In this document: positions 35,776 through 42,916 of the stretch, one piece after another | Numbering within the stretch: position 1 is the stretch's first letter | Layout: each line of letters opens with the position of its first letter | Program-made: the position numbers and the translations under genes | Source of the DNA: DTU015 sp012837895 | Lineage (GTDB): Bacteria > Bacillota > Sulfobacillia > Fermentithermobacillales > Fermentithermobacillaceae | Length of the DNA stretch: 64,000 nucleotides | Direction: 5' to 3' | Assembly: GCA_050952085.1 (NCBI GenBank) | Contig: JBMNKH010000004.1 | Span: 639,108 to 703,107, forward strand | Notes under the pieces: model-generated | Told to the model about the DNA's origin: nothing | Databases searched by the model: none | Seen by the model: the letters and a program-made list of their open reading frames with translations, nothing else

Positions 35776-37395
35776 GTGCCTGCAAAGATAATCAAGTATA
35801 ACGCTGAGGCGCGCAAGGCCCTTTTGGCAGGAGTAAACGCTGTTGCAGATGTAGTCAAAATCACACTGGGGCCAAAAGGAAGGAACGTAGTTCTTGACCG
35901 CAAGTTCGGTTCGCCTGTCATCACCAAGGACGGGGTTACAGTTGCGAAGGAAATCGAATTGGAAGATCCCTTGGAGAACATGGGAGCACAGCTGTGCCGT
36001 GAAGTAGCTTCCAAGACAAACGATGTAGCAGGCGACGGAACCACCACCGCTACAGTTCTTGCCCAGGCAATTGTAAAAGAAGGGCTTAAGAACGTCGCTG
36101 CAGGTGCCAATCCTGTATTCATCAAGCGTGGTATAGACAAAGCAGTTGCCCGCGTAGTTGAAGAAATGAAAACCCTGGCAACCCCGGTTGAAGACAAGCA
36201 GGACATTGCACATATTGCCGCTATCTCCGGTAACGATCCTCAGATTGGCGAAATCATCGCTGACGCCATGGACAAAGTCGGCAAAGACGGTGTCATCACC
36301 ATAGAAGAATCAAAGGGAACCGATACAACCGTAGAAGTTGTAGAAGGTATGGAGTTCGACAGAGGTTACCTGTCGGCATATTTTGTCACTGACACCGATG
36401 CCATGGAAGCTGAGCTTGAAAATCCGTGGATCCTCATCTACGAAAAGAAGATCTCCGCAGTCGCCGATATCCTCCCCTTGCTGGAGAAGGTAGCAAGGTC
36501 GGGCAGGCCACTGCTGATCATCGCTGAAGATGTTGAGGGCGAAGCCCTTGCCACCCTGGTGCTCAACAAGATCCGGGGAACCCTGGCCATCTGCGCAGTC
36601 AAGGCGCCTGGCTTTGGCGACAGGAGAAAAGCAATGCTTGGCGATATCGCAGCACTCACAGGCGGACAGTTCTTGTCAGAAGACCTTGGGGTCAAGCTTG
36701 AGAATGTGGATCTTGGCATGCTCGGTGAAGCTGCCAGGGTACGTGTTTCCAAGGAAAAGACCACTATCGTCGAAGGTAAAGGCAGCAGGGAAGACATCGA
36801 AGCCAGGATCAACCAGATCAGGCGCGAACTCGACGAGACCGATTCTGACTATGACCGCGAGAAGCTGCAAGAGAGACTTGCCAAGCTTGCAGGCGGCGTA
36901 GCAGTCATCCAGGTTGGTGCTGCTTCTGAAACCGAGCTCAAAGACAAGAAGCATCGCTTCGAAGATGCCCTTGCCGCTACGAGAGCTGCTGTTGAAGAAG
37001 GCATGGTCCCTGGTGGCGGGGTCACATACATCAACGTGCTGAGCGTCATCGACGAGCTTGAGTTGGAAGGCGACGAGAAGGTCGGTGCCAATATCGTCAA
37101 GAGGGCTCTTGAAGAACCTCTCCGCCAGATCGCCGAGAACGCAGGGCTTGAGGGCTCGGTCGTGGTCGAGAAAGTGAAAGCCAGCGACAAGAAGGGTTGG
37201 GGCCTCAACGCCGTAACCGAGGAGTTCGTGGAAGTAGCTAAGTATGGGATTGTGGATCCTCTCAAAGTATCCCGGTCGGCGCTTGAGAACGCTGCCTCCG
37301 TGGCATCCATGCTGCTAACCACAGAAGCGGTTGTGGCTGAGAAGCCTGAGAAGGAGAAGACCCCTCCTTACCCGAACCCTGATTTTGATTATTAA
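35776..37395 (+). CDS. groEL: Chaperonin GroEL
   Basis: 539 residues. Conserved blocks include LGPKGRNVVLDRKFGSP, the ATP-binding GDGTTTATVLAQ and VEEGMVPGGGV. It folds proteins in the cytoplasm with GroES. The C-terminus ends KTPPYPNPDFDY and lacks the usual Gly-Gly-Met repeats that line the cavity floor. The start is GTG at 35776 after AAGGAGGG. It is transcribed with groES from the CIRCE-controlled promoter and ends before a strong terminator. Confidence 0.95.
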   Translation: MPAKIIKYNAEARKALLAGVNAVADVVKITLGPKGRNVVLDRKFGSPVITKDGVTVAKEIELEDPLENMGAQLCREVASKTNDVAGDGTTTATVLAQAIVKEGLKNVAAGANPVFIKRGIDKAVARVVEEMKTLATPVEDKQDIAHIAAISGNDPQIGEIIADAMDKVGKDGVITIEESKGTDTTVEVVEGMEFDRGYLSAYFVTDTDAMEAELENPWILIYEKKISAVADILPLLEKVARSGRPLLIIAEDVEGEALATLVLNKIRGTLAICAVKAPGFGDRRKAMLGDIAALTGGQFLSEDLGVKLENVDLGMLGEAARVRVSKEKTTIVEGKGSREDIEARINQIRRELDETDSDYDREKLQERLAKLAGGVAVIQVGAASETELKDKKHRFEDALAATRAAVEEGMVPGGGVTYINVLSVIDELELEGDEKVGANIVKRALEEPLRQIAENAGLEGSVVVEKVKASDKKGWGLNAVTEEFVEVAKYGIVDPLKVSRSALENAASVASMLLTTEAVVAEKPEKEKTPPYPNPDFDY

Positions 37396-37521
37396 TCAGG
37401 CTGCAATGTACTTGCCTGCAGCCGCTTGATTACAATCTAAATCGCAGGAGTGTTAGGAAAAGCTGCGGGCAAAGATATGGGCAGAACTGCATGCCAATGT
37501 GCAGGCAGAGCTGCAAAACAA

Positions 37522-37550
37522 TCACCCGGGAGGGCCAACCTCCCGGGTGA
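37522..37550 (+). terminator. Intrinsic terminator of groESL
   Basis: TCACCCGGGAGG-GCCAA-CCTCCCGGGTGA, a perfect 12-bp stem followed by a T-rich stretch (GTTTGTCTT). Confidence 0.85.
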
Positions 37551-37733
37551 GTTTGTCTTGACACTCTGCATTACCGCAAACTACGAAACCCAGACAGAAC
37601 GAAAACTGATGGGATTGATGTAGCCGCGCTGACGTTCTTCCACCATGTAGTATGCAAAAGCCTACTCCGCGCCTTATAAAGTCATGCATGTATAGTCTTC
37701 GAAGAAATATTCATTGGCGATATCCAAAGGAAA

Positions 37734-37760
37734 GGGGCTGTAGCCTCTCGCTACAGCTCC
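37734..37760 (-). terminator. Likely terminator of the bacterioferritin gene
   Basis: An 11-bp stem (GGAGCTGTAGC with GCTACAGCCCC on the minus strand, one G-T pair) with a T-rich stretch after it in the minus-strand direction. It sits 47 bp past the bfr stop codon. Confidence 0.6.
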
Positions 37761-37807
37761 TTCGAATCACTTATGCCTGTCTGGAAGATCACTCGCTGTT
37801 CAGAGGA

Positions 37808-38278
37808 TTACTCGCCCACCTGAGTTGTCAAGAATATGGCCAGGCCCATGTGCTCGATCTGATCCAACAGTTCCTCAAGCTCGTCCAAGTGTTCATCTTC
37901 GTCCTTGAGGATTTCCACAAGCATGTCCTTGGTTGCATTGTCGCCTACTTCGGCTGCAAGCTTGATCGCTTCGTTGTAGGCCTTGATGGCTGTTTCTTCT
38001 GCCCTGCGGTCAAATTCCAGCTGCATAGGAACGTCCTCGCCGATCTTGATCTCAGTGAGTTCGGTTACGATGGGTTTACCACCGAGGAAGAGAATCCTGC
38101 CGATAAGCCTCTCGGCGTGGATCATTTCCTTGAGTGCCCGCTTCTCAAAGCTTTCATGTAACTTACCATAGCCCCAGTCTTCAGCCATCTCTGCATGTAC
38201 GATGTACTGATTGATAGCTGCAAGCTCGTCCGCCAGCAAAGCATTGAGTTTTTCAATAAGTTTGGGATCGCCTTGCAT
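37808..38278 (-). CDS. bfr: Bacterioferritin
   Basis: 156 residues, a standard four-helix ferritin. Ferroxidase-centre ligands E18, E51, H54 and the later EDEHLDELEE block (E and H of the fourth helix) are present. M52 is at the position of the heme-binding methionine. It forms a 24-subunit shell that oxidises and stores iron in the cytoplasm. The ATG at 38278 follows AAAGGAGG. It is probably a single-gene unit with its own terminator. Confidence 0.92.
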   Translation of the reverse strand: MQGDPKLIEKLNALLADELAAINQYIVHAEMAEDWGYGKLHESFEKRALKEMIHAERLIGRILFLGGKPIVTELTEIKIGEDVPMQLEFDRRAEETAIKAYNEAIKLAAEVGDNATKDMLVEILKDEDEHLDELEELLDQIEHMGLAIFLTTQVGE

Positions 38279-38477
38279 AGGTAAGCCTCCTTTGTTATTT
38301 TTTTGCTCATCATCAACTGCCGACTACCATATTTATAATAGATCAACCCGGCCTGGCTCAATTCCGTTTCGCTATGTCTTGTTTATACTCATTGAATCTA
38401 CCGGCGAAAAGCCCCCGTCGGATAGTATTCGACCGCTTCCAAAACCAACCGCTGTTCTGAAACCCCCGTATTCCATC

Positions 38478-39124
38478 TCATAGCTTCTGGCACGCCGGGC
38501 ATATGAAAGAAGATGTGCTGCCCGTCTTTATTAACTCTATCGCCTCACCGCACACCGGGCAGGGCTGGTTTTCCTTGTAACCCACAAGGAAATAATCCCT
38601 TGTGTAGCCTCCTTTTTGCCCGAAGAAATCGCCTTCATAAGCGAACCCGCCTTTTTGCCGCGAAAGGTTCAGTATGTCTGTTATGCTGGCGTAAAGCAGT
38701 TTGATCTGATCCCCGTCCATGTTAGATATTTTCTTCTGGGGATGCAGGCGGGCCTTGAACAAAATGTCGTGCATATACATGTTGCCGATACCACTGACGT
38801 TCTTTTGGTTCATCAAGAAAGATTTGACCTGTGCCTTCTTACCTTTCAGGAGCGATGAGAAATGGTCAAGGGTAAATCTTTCGTCATATCCGCGCCCGTG
38901 CCAAGAGATAGAAGAATGTTTTCACCGTTATCAAGCGAAGTGACGATCCATTTGCCTTTATTCCGGATATCCTCAATCTGTGCGCCAATGACTCGTTCTT
39001 GAAACTCACCAGGTGGGATGTTGGCGCATTTTTCCTGCAGCAGCGTAATGGCTTGTATGGTCTTTCCGCACAGGGTATGTCTCATTTGTCCCGCAAGCTT
39101 GGCGATCTCGGGCAGTTCAGCCAT
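38478..39124 (-). pseudogene. Broken Fpg/Nei-family DNA glycosylase gene
   Basis: The 5' part (from ATG 39124, AELPEIAKLAGQM) and the 3' part (KSFLMNQKNVSGIGNMYMHDIL and a zinc finger CPVCGEAIELI...CPACQ) match one Fpg-like protein. Between them the frame changes near 38882-38890, right after LLSLGTGADM, and about 50 residues expected by comparison with the family are missing. The lesion is therefore a deletion that also shifts frame. The N-terminus has Ala where classical Fpg has the catalytic proline (MPELPE), as in a non-classical clostridial subgroup. Repair activity is unlikely to remain. Confidence 0.75.
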
Positions 39125-39259
39125 TTTGTTCACGCCTCTTTCCTTTCTGTTAGTACCGGTGTAGCCTGATCCCTCACCGGATGGTGGCGTCATAACCGGC
39201 CACTCGCGCCCAAAAACTATCCAAATTGGGGTCGGACAAAGGACAAAGACTCCAAGGCG

Positions 39260-39616
39260 CTATTCAATGCCTAGCGCATCTTTCCACTCAGCTTCCTTGA
39301 ACCCTACCAGAACAAAGCTGTCACCGATGAGGATAGGACGCTTTACAAGCATGCCGTCTGATGCAAGCAGTTCATACTGTTCATCCTCTGGCATAGTAGG
39401 CAGCTTATCCTTGAGCTTGAGCTGCCTGTACTGCTGTCCGCTGGTATTGAAAAACCTCTTGAGCGGTAGCCCGCTAAGCTTGTGCCACTCTTTCAATTCC
39501 TCAACTGAAGGATTGTCGTCTTTGATATGCCTTTCTTCGAAGGTAACCCCGTTTTCCTCTAGCCACTTTTTTGCCTTACCACAAGTGGCGCATCTCGGGT
39601 AACATACGAATATCAT
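39260..39616 (-). CDS. ArsC/Spx-family thioredoxin-fold protein
   Basis: 118 residues of the arsenate reductase-like family: an N-terminal CATC (CxxC) redox motif, the helix KAKKWLEENG, and the C-terminal block RPILIGDSFVLVGFKEAEW. Members are either thiol reductases or Spx-type RNA polymerase-binding regulators. Spx also keeps CxxC, so the two cannot be separated here; the RPIL-IGD block leans to the reductase-like YffB/ArsC group. The ATG at 39616 follows AAAGGAG. No arsenic genes are nearby. Confidence 0.75.
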   Translation of the reverse strand: MIFVCYPRCATCGKAKKWLEENGVTFEERHIKDDNPSVEELKEWHKLSGLPLKRFFNTSGQQYRQLKLKDKLPTMPEDEQYELLASDGMLVKRPILIGDSFVLVGFKEAEWKDALGIE

Positions 39617-40009
39617 AATGCGTCTCCTTTCTATTTTCCGCCGGTAGCCTGCTTTAGTGCTCTACCCTGGAAATCAGGCTGTCTCACGCATCAATCTCTT
39701 GGACATTACCGGGCATTGAATCGTGAGCCCTGCAATGCTCTTGGCTTGTAGTTCTAATGATTCTGCCACGGCCTATGCCTGTCCTGCTTCAACGCAGGAC
39801 AATAGAGACTCTTCAATAGACATCCATTCACCCAAGAATCCTTCTAATTGCTATAATTAACCTGGTAAGATCCGGATGCGGGCCGATGCGGGACTTGGTC
39901 CGGAAGCCTAACCTGATGACCACACAGTGGCCGAAATAAACGGGAACAAACTGGAATATGCATTCGTCAATAGGTGGAAGCACGGGAGATGTGGGAGAGG
40001 GGCGATTCC
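39617..40009. other. Intergenic region upstream of the MacA/MacB-like pair
   Basis: About 390 bp without a gene. TATAAT at 39852-39857 may be a -10 element for the downstream operon, but no matching -35 is visible. A small hairpin GTCCTGC-TTCAAC-GCAGGAC lies at 39781-39800. Confidence 0.4.
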
Positions 40010-41581
40010 ATGAAAGGTTTTTGGGATAAATGGAGAAAGTTGATTATTATTTCCGTAATCATACTTGTTATTGCAGGTGCTGGTTACTGGGGAATTAAAG
40101 CACTTACCACTGGCGGGAAAACCAAACTTGTAATGGTCACCAAGCCTGTCATACGCGGCGAGCTGGAAGTGACCGTGAGAGGTTGGGGCAACCTTGTGGC
40201 AAGCGAGGAACAGGATGCAATATCCGGAGCCGCCGGTGTACTCAAAGAAGTGTTCTTTGAACCCGGCGATTATGTTTCTGCCGGACAGGTGCTTGCTATA
40301 GTAGATGCTGGTTCCCTGGAGATGGAGATAAAGAAACTGGAGTTTCAAGTAGAACAGAAGAGGATCGAGCTTGTCCGGGAATTCGGTGTATCTCCCGATC
40401 AAGTGGCCGACGTAGATCCTGAGGCAGCGCTTGTGGTACGCAGCCCGATTTCAGGCAGGATCACGGGGTTGACCGCCAGGGCGGGCAGCAACTCGTCAGG
40501 CACTATATGCCGGGTTGTGGACAACTCTACCCTCAAAATCCAACTGCTTCTGCCAAAACCACTGTTCGATAAGGTTGAAGTGGGCCAGAAGACCACCTTC
40601 ATGCCGGACAGGTTTGACGGGATGGATCTTGGAGTGGTCACAGTGGCAGATCCAACGCCTATCGCCGGCGAAGCAACGTACTACTACGAAGTGTGGGTTG
40701 AACTGGAAAACCCCGGGCTGTTGAAGGTGGGGGACACAGGCGCCCTGGTAATACACGCTCCAGGCGGGGACGTTCAGCAAAAAGCTGAGATCACCGCATA
40801 CGGGCTTGAAGAAACCGTATCCTCGTCGCTCTCAGGTCGGGTGAAGGCTGTGTACGTTAAGGAAGGAGCTATCGTAAAAGCTGGTGATCCCATCCTCGAG
40901 TTTGAAGCTGGTGAAGCTCTATTTGGGGCTATGGAAAAACAAGCTGAGTTTAGAGCACTTCTCCTCGACTTAGAGGACAAGAAAAGCCAGCTTGGAAATT
41001 TGGAAATCGTGAGCCCGATTGACGGTGTGGCCATGACAAAAACCGTCAACAAGGGTCAGGCTATAGCAAAGGGTAATGTGCTGACCAGGGTATCCAACTA
41101 CAATGAGTTGGATCTACAGCTGCAGATCGATGAGATAGACCTGCCAAAGATCCAGGAAGGTCAAACAGCTCAGATGGAAGTATGGGGCCCCGAAGGCAGG
41201 CACATTGTGGAAGGTGTAGTGTCCCAAGTAGGAGTGTCAGGTAACAGGCAGGACGGCCTGTCATCTTTCGGTGTTACCATAAGGGTTGTCAATCCTGGCT
41301 TCCTGCGTCCCTACATGCACGCAACTGCTTATATCTTCGTATCCAAAAAAGATGATGTGCTGCTTTGCCCTGTGGAAGCCCTCTACAAGGAAGACGACAA
41401 GTGGTTTGCCGATATCAAGGACGGCGATTCGCGGAAACCTGTTGAGCTCGAAGTGGGCGCTATGAATGACATGTATGCCGAGATCCTGAGTGGACTGGAG
41501 GAAGGCCAGGAAGTAGTCGTGGCCATGAGCAAAGACCCTGAAGAAGGCGGAGGAGGCGGAATGATCCCGTACGGTTACTGA
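40010..41581 (+). CDS. Periplasmic-adaptor-like membrane fusion protein (HlyD/MacA type)
   Basis: About 523 residues. One N-terminal membrane helix (LIIISVIILVIAGAGYWGI) is followed by an extracytoplasmic domain with two lipoyl-like hairpin halves (EVFFEPGDYVSAGQVLAIVDAG and VKEGAIVKAGDPILEF) and beta-barrel regions. In Gram-positive cells such proteins work with MacB-type permeases to export peptides or lipids or to sense them. I chose ATG 40010 (site GAGAGGGG 8 nt upstream) over ATG 39974. The MacB-like permease gene follows after 42 bp. Confidence 0.8.
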   Translation: MKGFWDKWRKLIIISVIILVIAGAGYWGIKALTTGGKTKLVMVTKPVIRGELEVTVRGWGNLVASEEQDAISGAAGVLKEVFFEPGDYVSAGQVLAIVDAGSLEMEIKKLEFQVEQKRIELVREFGVSPDQVADVDPEAALVVRSPISGRITGLTARAGSNSSGTICRVVDNSTLKIQLLLPKPLFDKVEVGQKTTFMPDRFDGMDLGVVTVADPTPIAGEATYYYEVWVELENPGLLKVGDTGALVIHAPGGDVQQKAEITAYGLEETVSSSLSGRVKAVYVKEGAIVKAGDPILEFEAGEALFGAMEKQAEFRALLLDLEDKKSQLGNLEIVSPIDGVAMTKTVNKGQAIAKGNVLTRVSNYNELDLQLQIDEIDLPKIQEGQTAQMEVWGPEGRHIVEGVVSQVGVSGNRQDGLSSFGVTIRVVNPGFLRPYMHATAYIFVSKKDDVLLCPVEALYKEDDKWFADIKDGDSRKPVELEVGAMNDMYAEILSGLEEGQEVVVAMSKDPEEGGGGGMIPYGY

Positions 41582-41623
41582 TCCTACCGGTACGCGAGTG
41601 GGCTTGTATTAGGAGGGAATATC

Positions 41624-42784
41624 GTGAAACTGTCTGACCTTTTCGGCGTGTCTTTGCGGGGGCTTACAACTAACAAGCTGCGGTCTGCTCTTACTATGCT
41701 GGGTGTGATTATCGGCGTGGCTTCAGTCATCGCCTTAGTATCAGTAGGCGAAGGGGCCCGGAGAGACGTTATCGAGAGTTTTGAAAGCATTGGGACTAAT
41801 ATCCTCAGGCTGTATATGAAGCGGTGGGATGCCAGGCTCACCCTTGATCAGGTGAACGAACTCAAGCAAAGGGTCCCTGACCTGGAAGGAACCTTGTCCC
41901 AAGTGTGGTGGGGTGAACGGGTAACTTACGAAGGAAAAGAAGGATATTGGTCTACCCAAGGTGTAACTGAGAGCTTCCCGCATATAAGGAGTCACGATCT
42001 CTATACGGGAAGGTTTTTTACAGCTGTCGAAGTGGAGATTGCCCGTCCTGTAGCGGTTATAGGCTGGCAGATTATGCAAGACCTGTTTGCCGGGCGGAAT
42101 CCTGTAGGGAAATATATATACATTGAGCAGGAACCCTTTGAAATCGTCGGTGTGCTGGAGGAAAAAGGCGAGTACCTGGGTGAAGGAGTTGACCACACGA
42201 TTTATGTGCCTATCACAGTTGCCATGCGGCGGAGGGGCACTGACAGGGTCGATGAGGTGCTGCTGAAAGCAAAGAGCAGGGATACCGTGGAAGCGGTCCA
42301 GCTCACTGTAGAGCGGATTTTCGAGGCCAGGTACGGGCCTGATTCAGTGTGGATATGGACCCAGCAGTCCATGCTGGAACAACTCCAGGAATCCACCAGG
42401 ACTATGACCTTGATGTTAGGTGCGATTGCCGGAGTGTCGCTGCTTGTCGGGGGTATAGGCGTGATGAACATCATGCTTGTGGCGGTTACAGAGCGCACAA
42501 GGGAAATCGGCCTCAGGAAAGCCATGGGTGCCAGGCAGTCTCACATACTGCTCCAATTCTTGTTGGAGTCAGCGTGCCTGTGTGCGCTGGGAGGCATCGC
42601 CGGTGTGCTTGGAGGTATAGGAGGGTCCAGACTAGTCGCTAAACTTGGGCCCAGGACTGCCATATCGCCTCTATCCATCGGCGTAGCTTTTGGGTTTGCA
42701 GTGCTTGTAGGTTTTATATTCGGTGTATACCCTGCCATGCGCGCAGCTAGGTTGGAACCTGTGGAAGCTTTGAGGAGCGATTGA
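41624..42784 (+). CDS. MacB/FtsX-type ABC transporter permease
   Basis: 386 residues with the MacB-type layout: one helix at the N-terminus (KLRSALTMLGVIIGVASVIALVSVGEGA), a large extracytoplasmic domain, then three C-terminal helices including GGIGVMNIMLVAVTERTREIGLRKAMGA. There is no ATPase domain, and no separate ATPase gene is adjacent on either side, which is unusual for this type of operon. The GTG start at 41624 follows AGGAGGG. It is co-transcribed with the upstream adaptor gene and followed by a terminator. Confidence 0.85.
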   Translation: MKLSDLFGVSLRGLTTNKLRSALTMLGVIIGVASVIALVSVGEGARRDVIESFESIGTNILRLYMKRWDARLTLDQVNELKQRVPDLEGTLSQVWWGERVTYEGKEGYWSTQGVTESFPHIRSHDLYTGRFFTAVEVEIARPVAVIGWQIMQDLFAGRNPVGKYIYIEQEPFEIVGVLEEKGEYLGEGVDHTIYVPITVAMRRRGTDRVDEVLLKAKSRDTVEAVQLTVERIFEARYGPDSVWIWTQQSMLEQLQESTRTMTLMLGAIAGVSLLVGGIGVMNIMLVAVTERTREIGLRKAMGARQSHILLQFLLESACLCALGGIAGVLGGIGGSRLVAKLGPRTAISPLSIGVAFGFAVLVGFIFGVYPAMRAARLEPVEALRSD

Positions 42785-42872
42785 AGGCAGCCGCCTCTGT
42801 GCAGGCGGATTAACATAATAGCGCGAACAAGATAGGGTTCGCTAGGTTAACATAATTTAGGAAGGGATAAAG

Positions 42873-42916
42873 GGCGGCGCCATAGAAATGTCAGATTATG
42901 GCACCGCCTAGTTTTT
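42873..42916 (+). terminator. Intrinsic terminator after the MacB-like gene, overlapping the comEC 5' end
   Basis: GGCGGCGCCATA (42873-42884) pairs with TATGGCACCGCC (42897-42908, one G-T pair), followed by TAGTTTTT. The first in-frame ATG of comEC (42898) lies inside the second arm. Confidence 0.8.

Noticed and set aside
37652..38161. 169-codon plus-strand gene
   Set aside because: It runs antisense to the well-supported bacterioferritin gene and has no family features.
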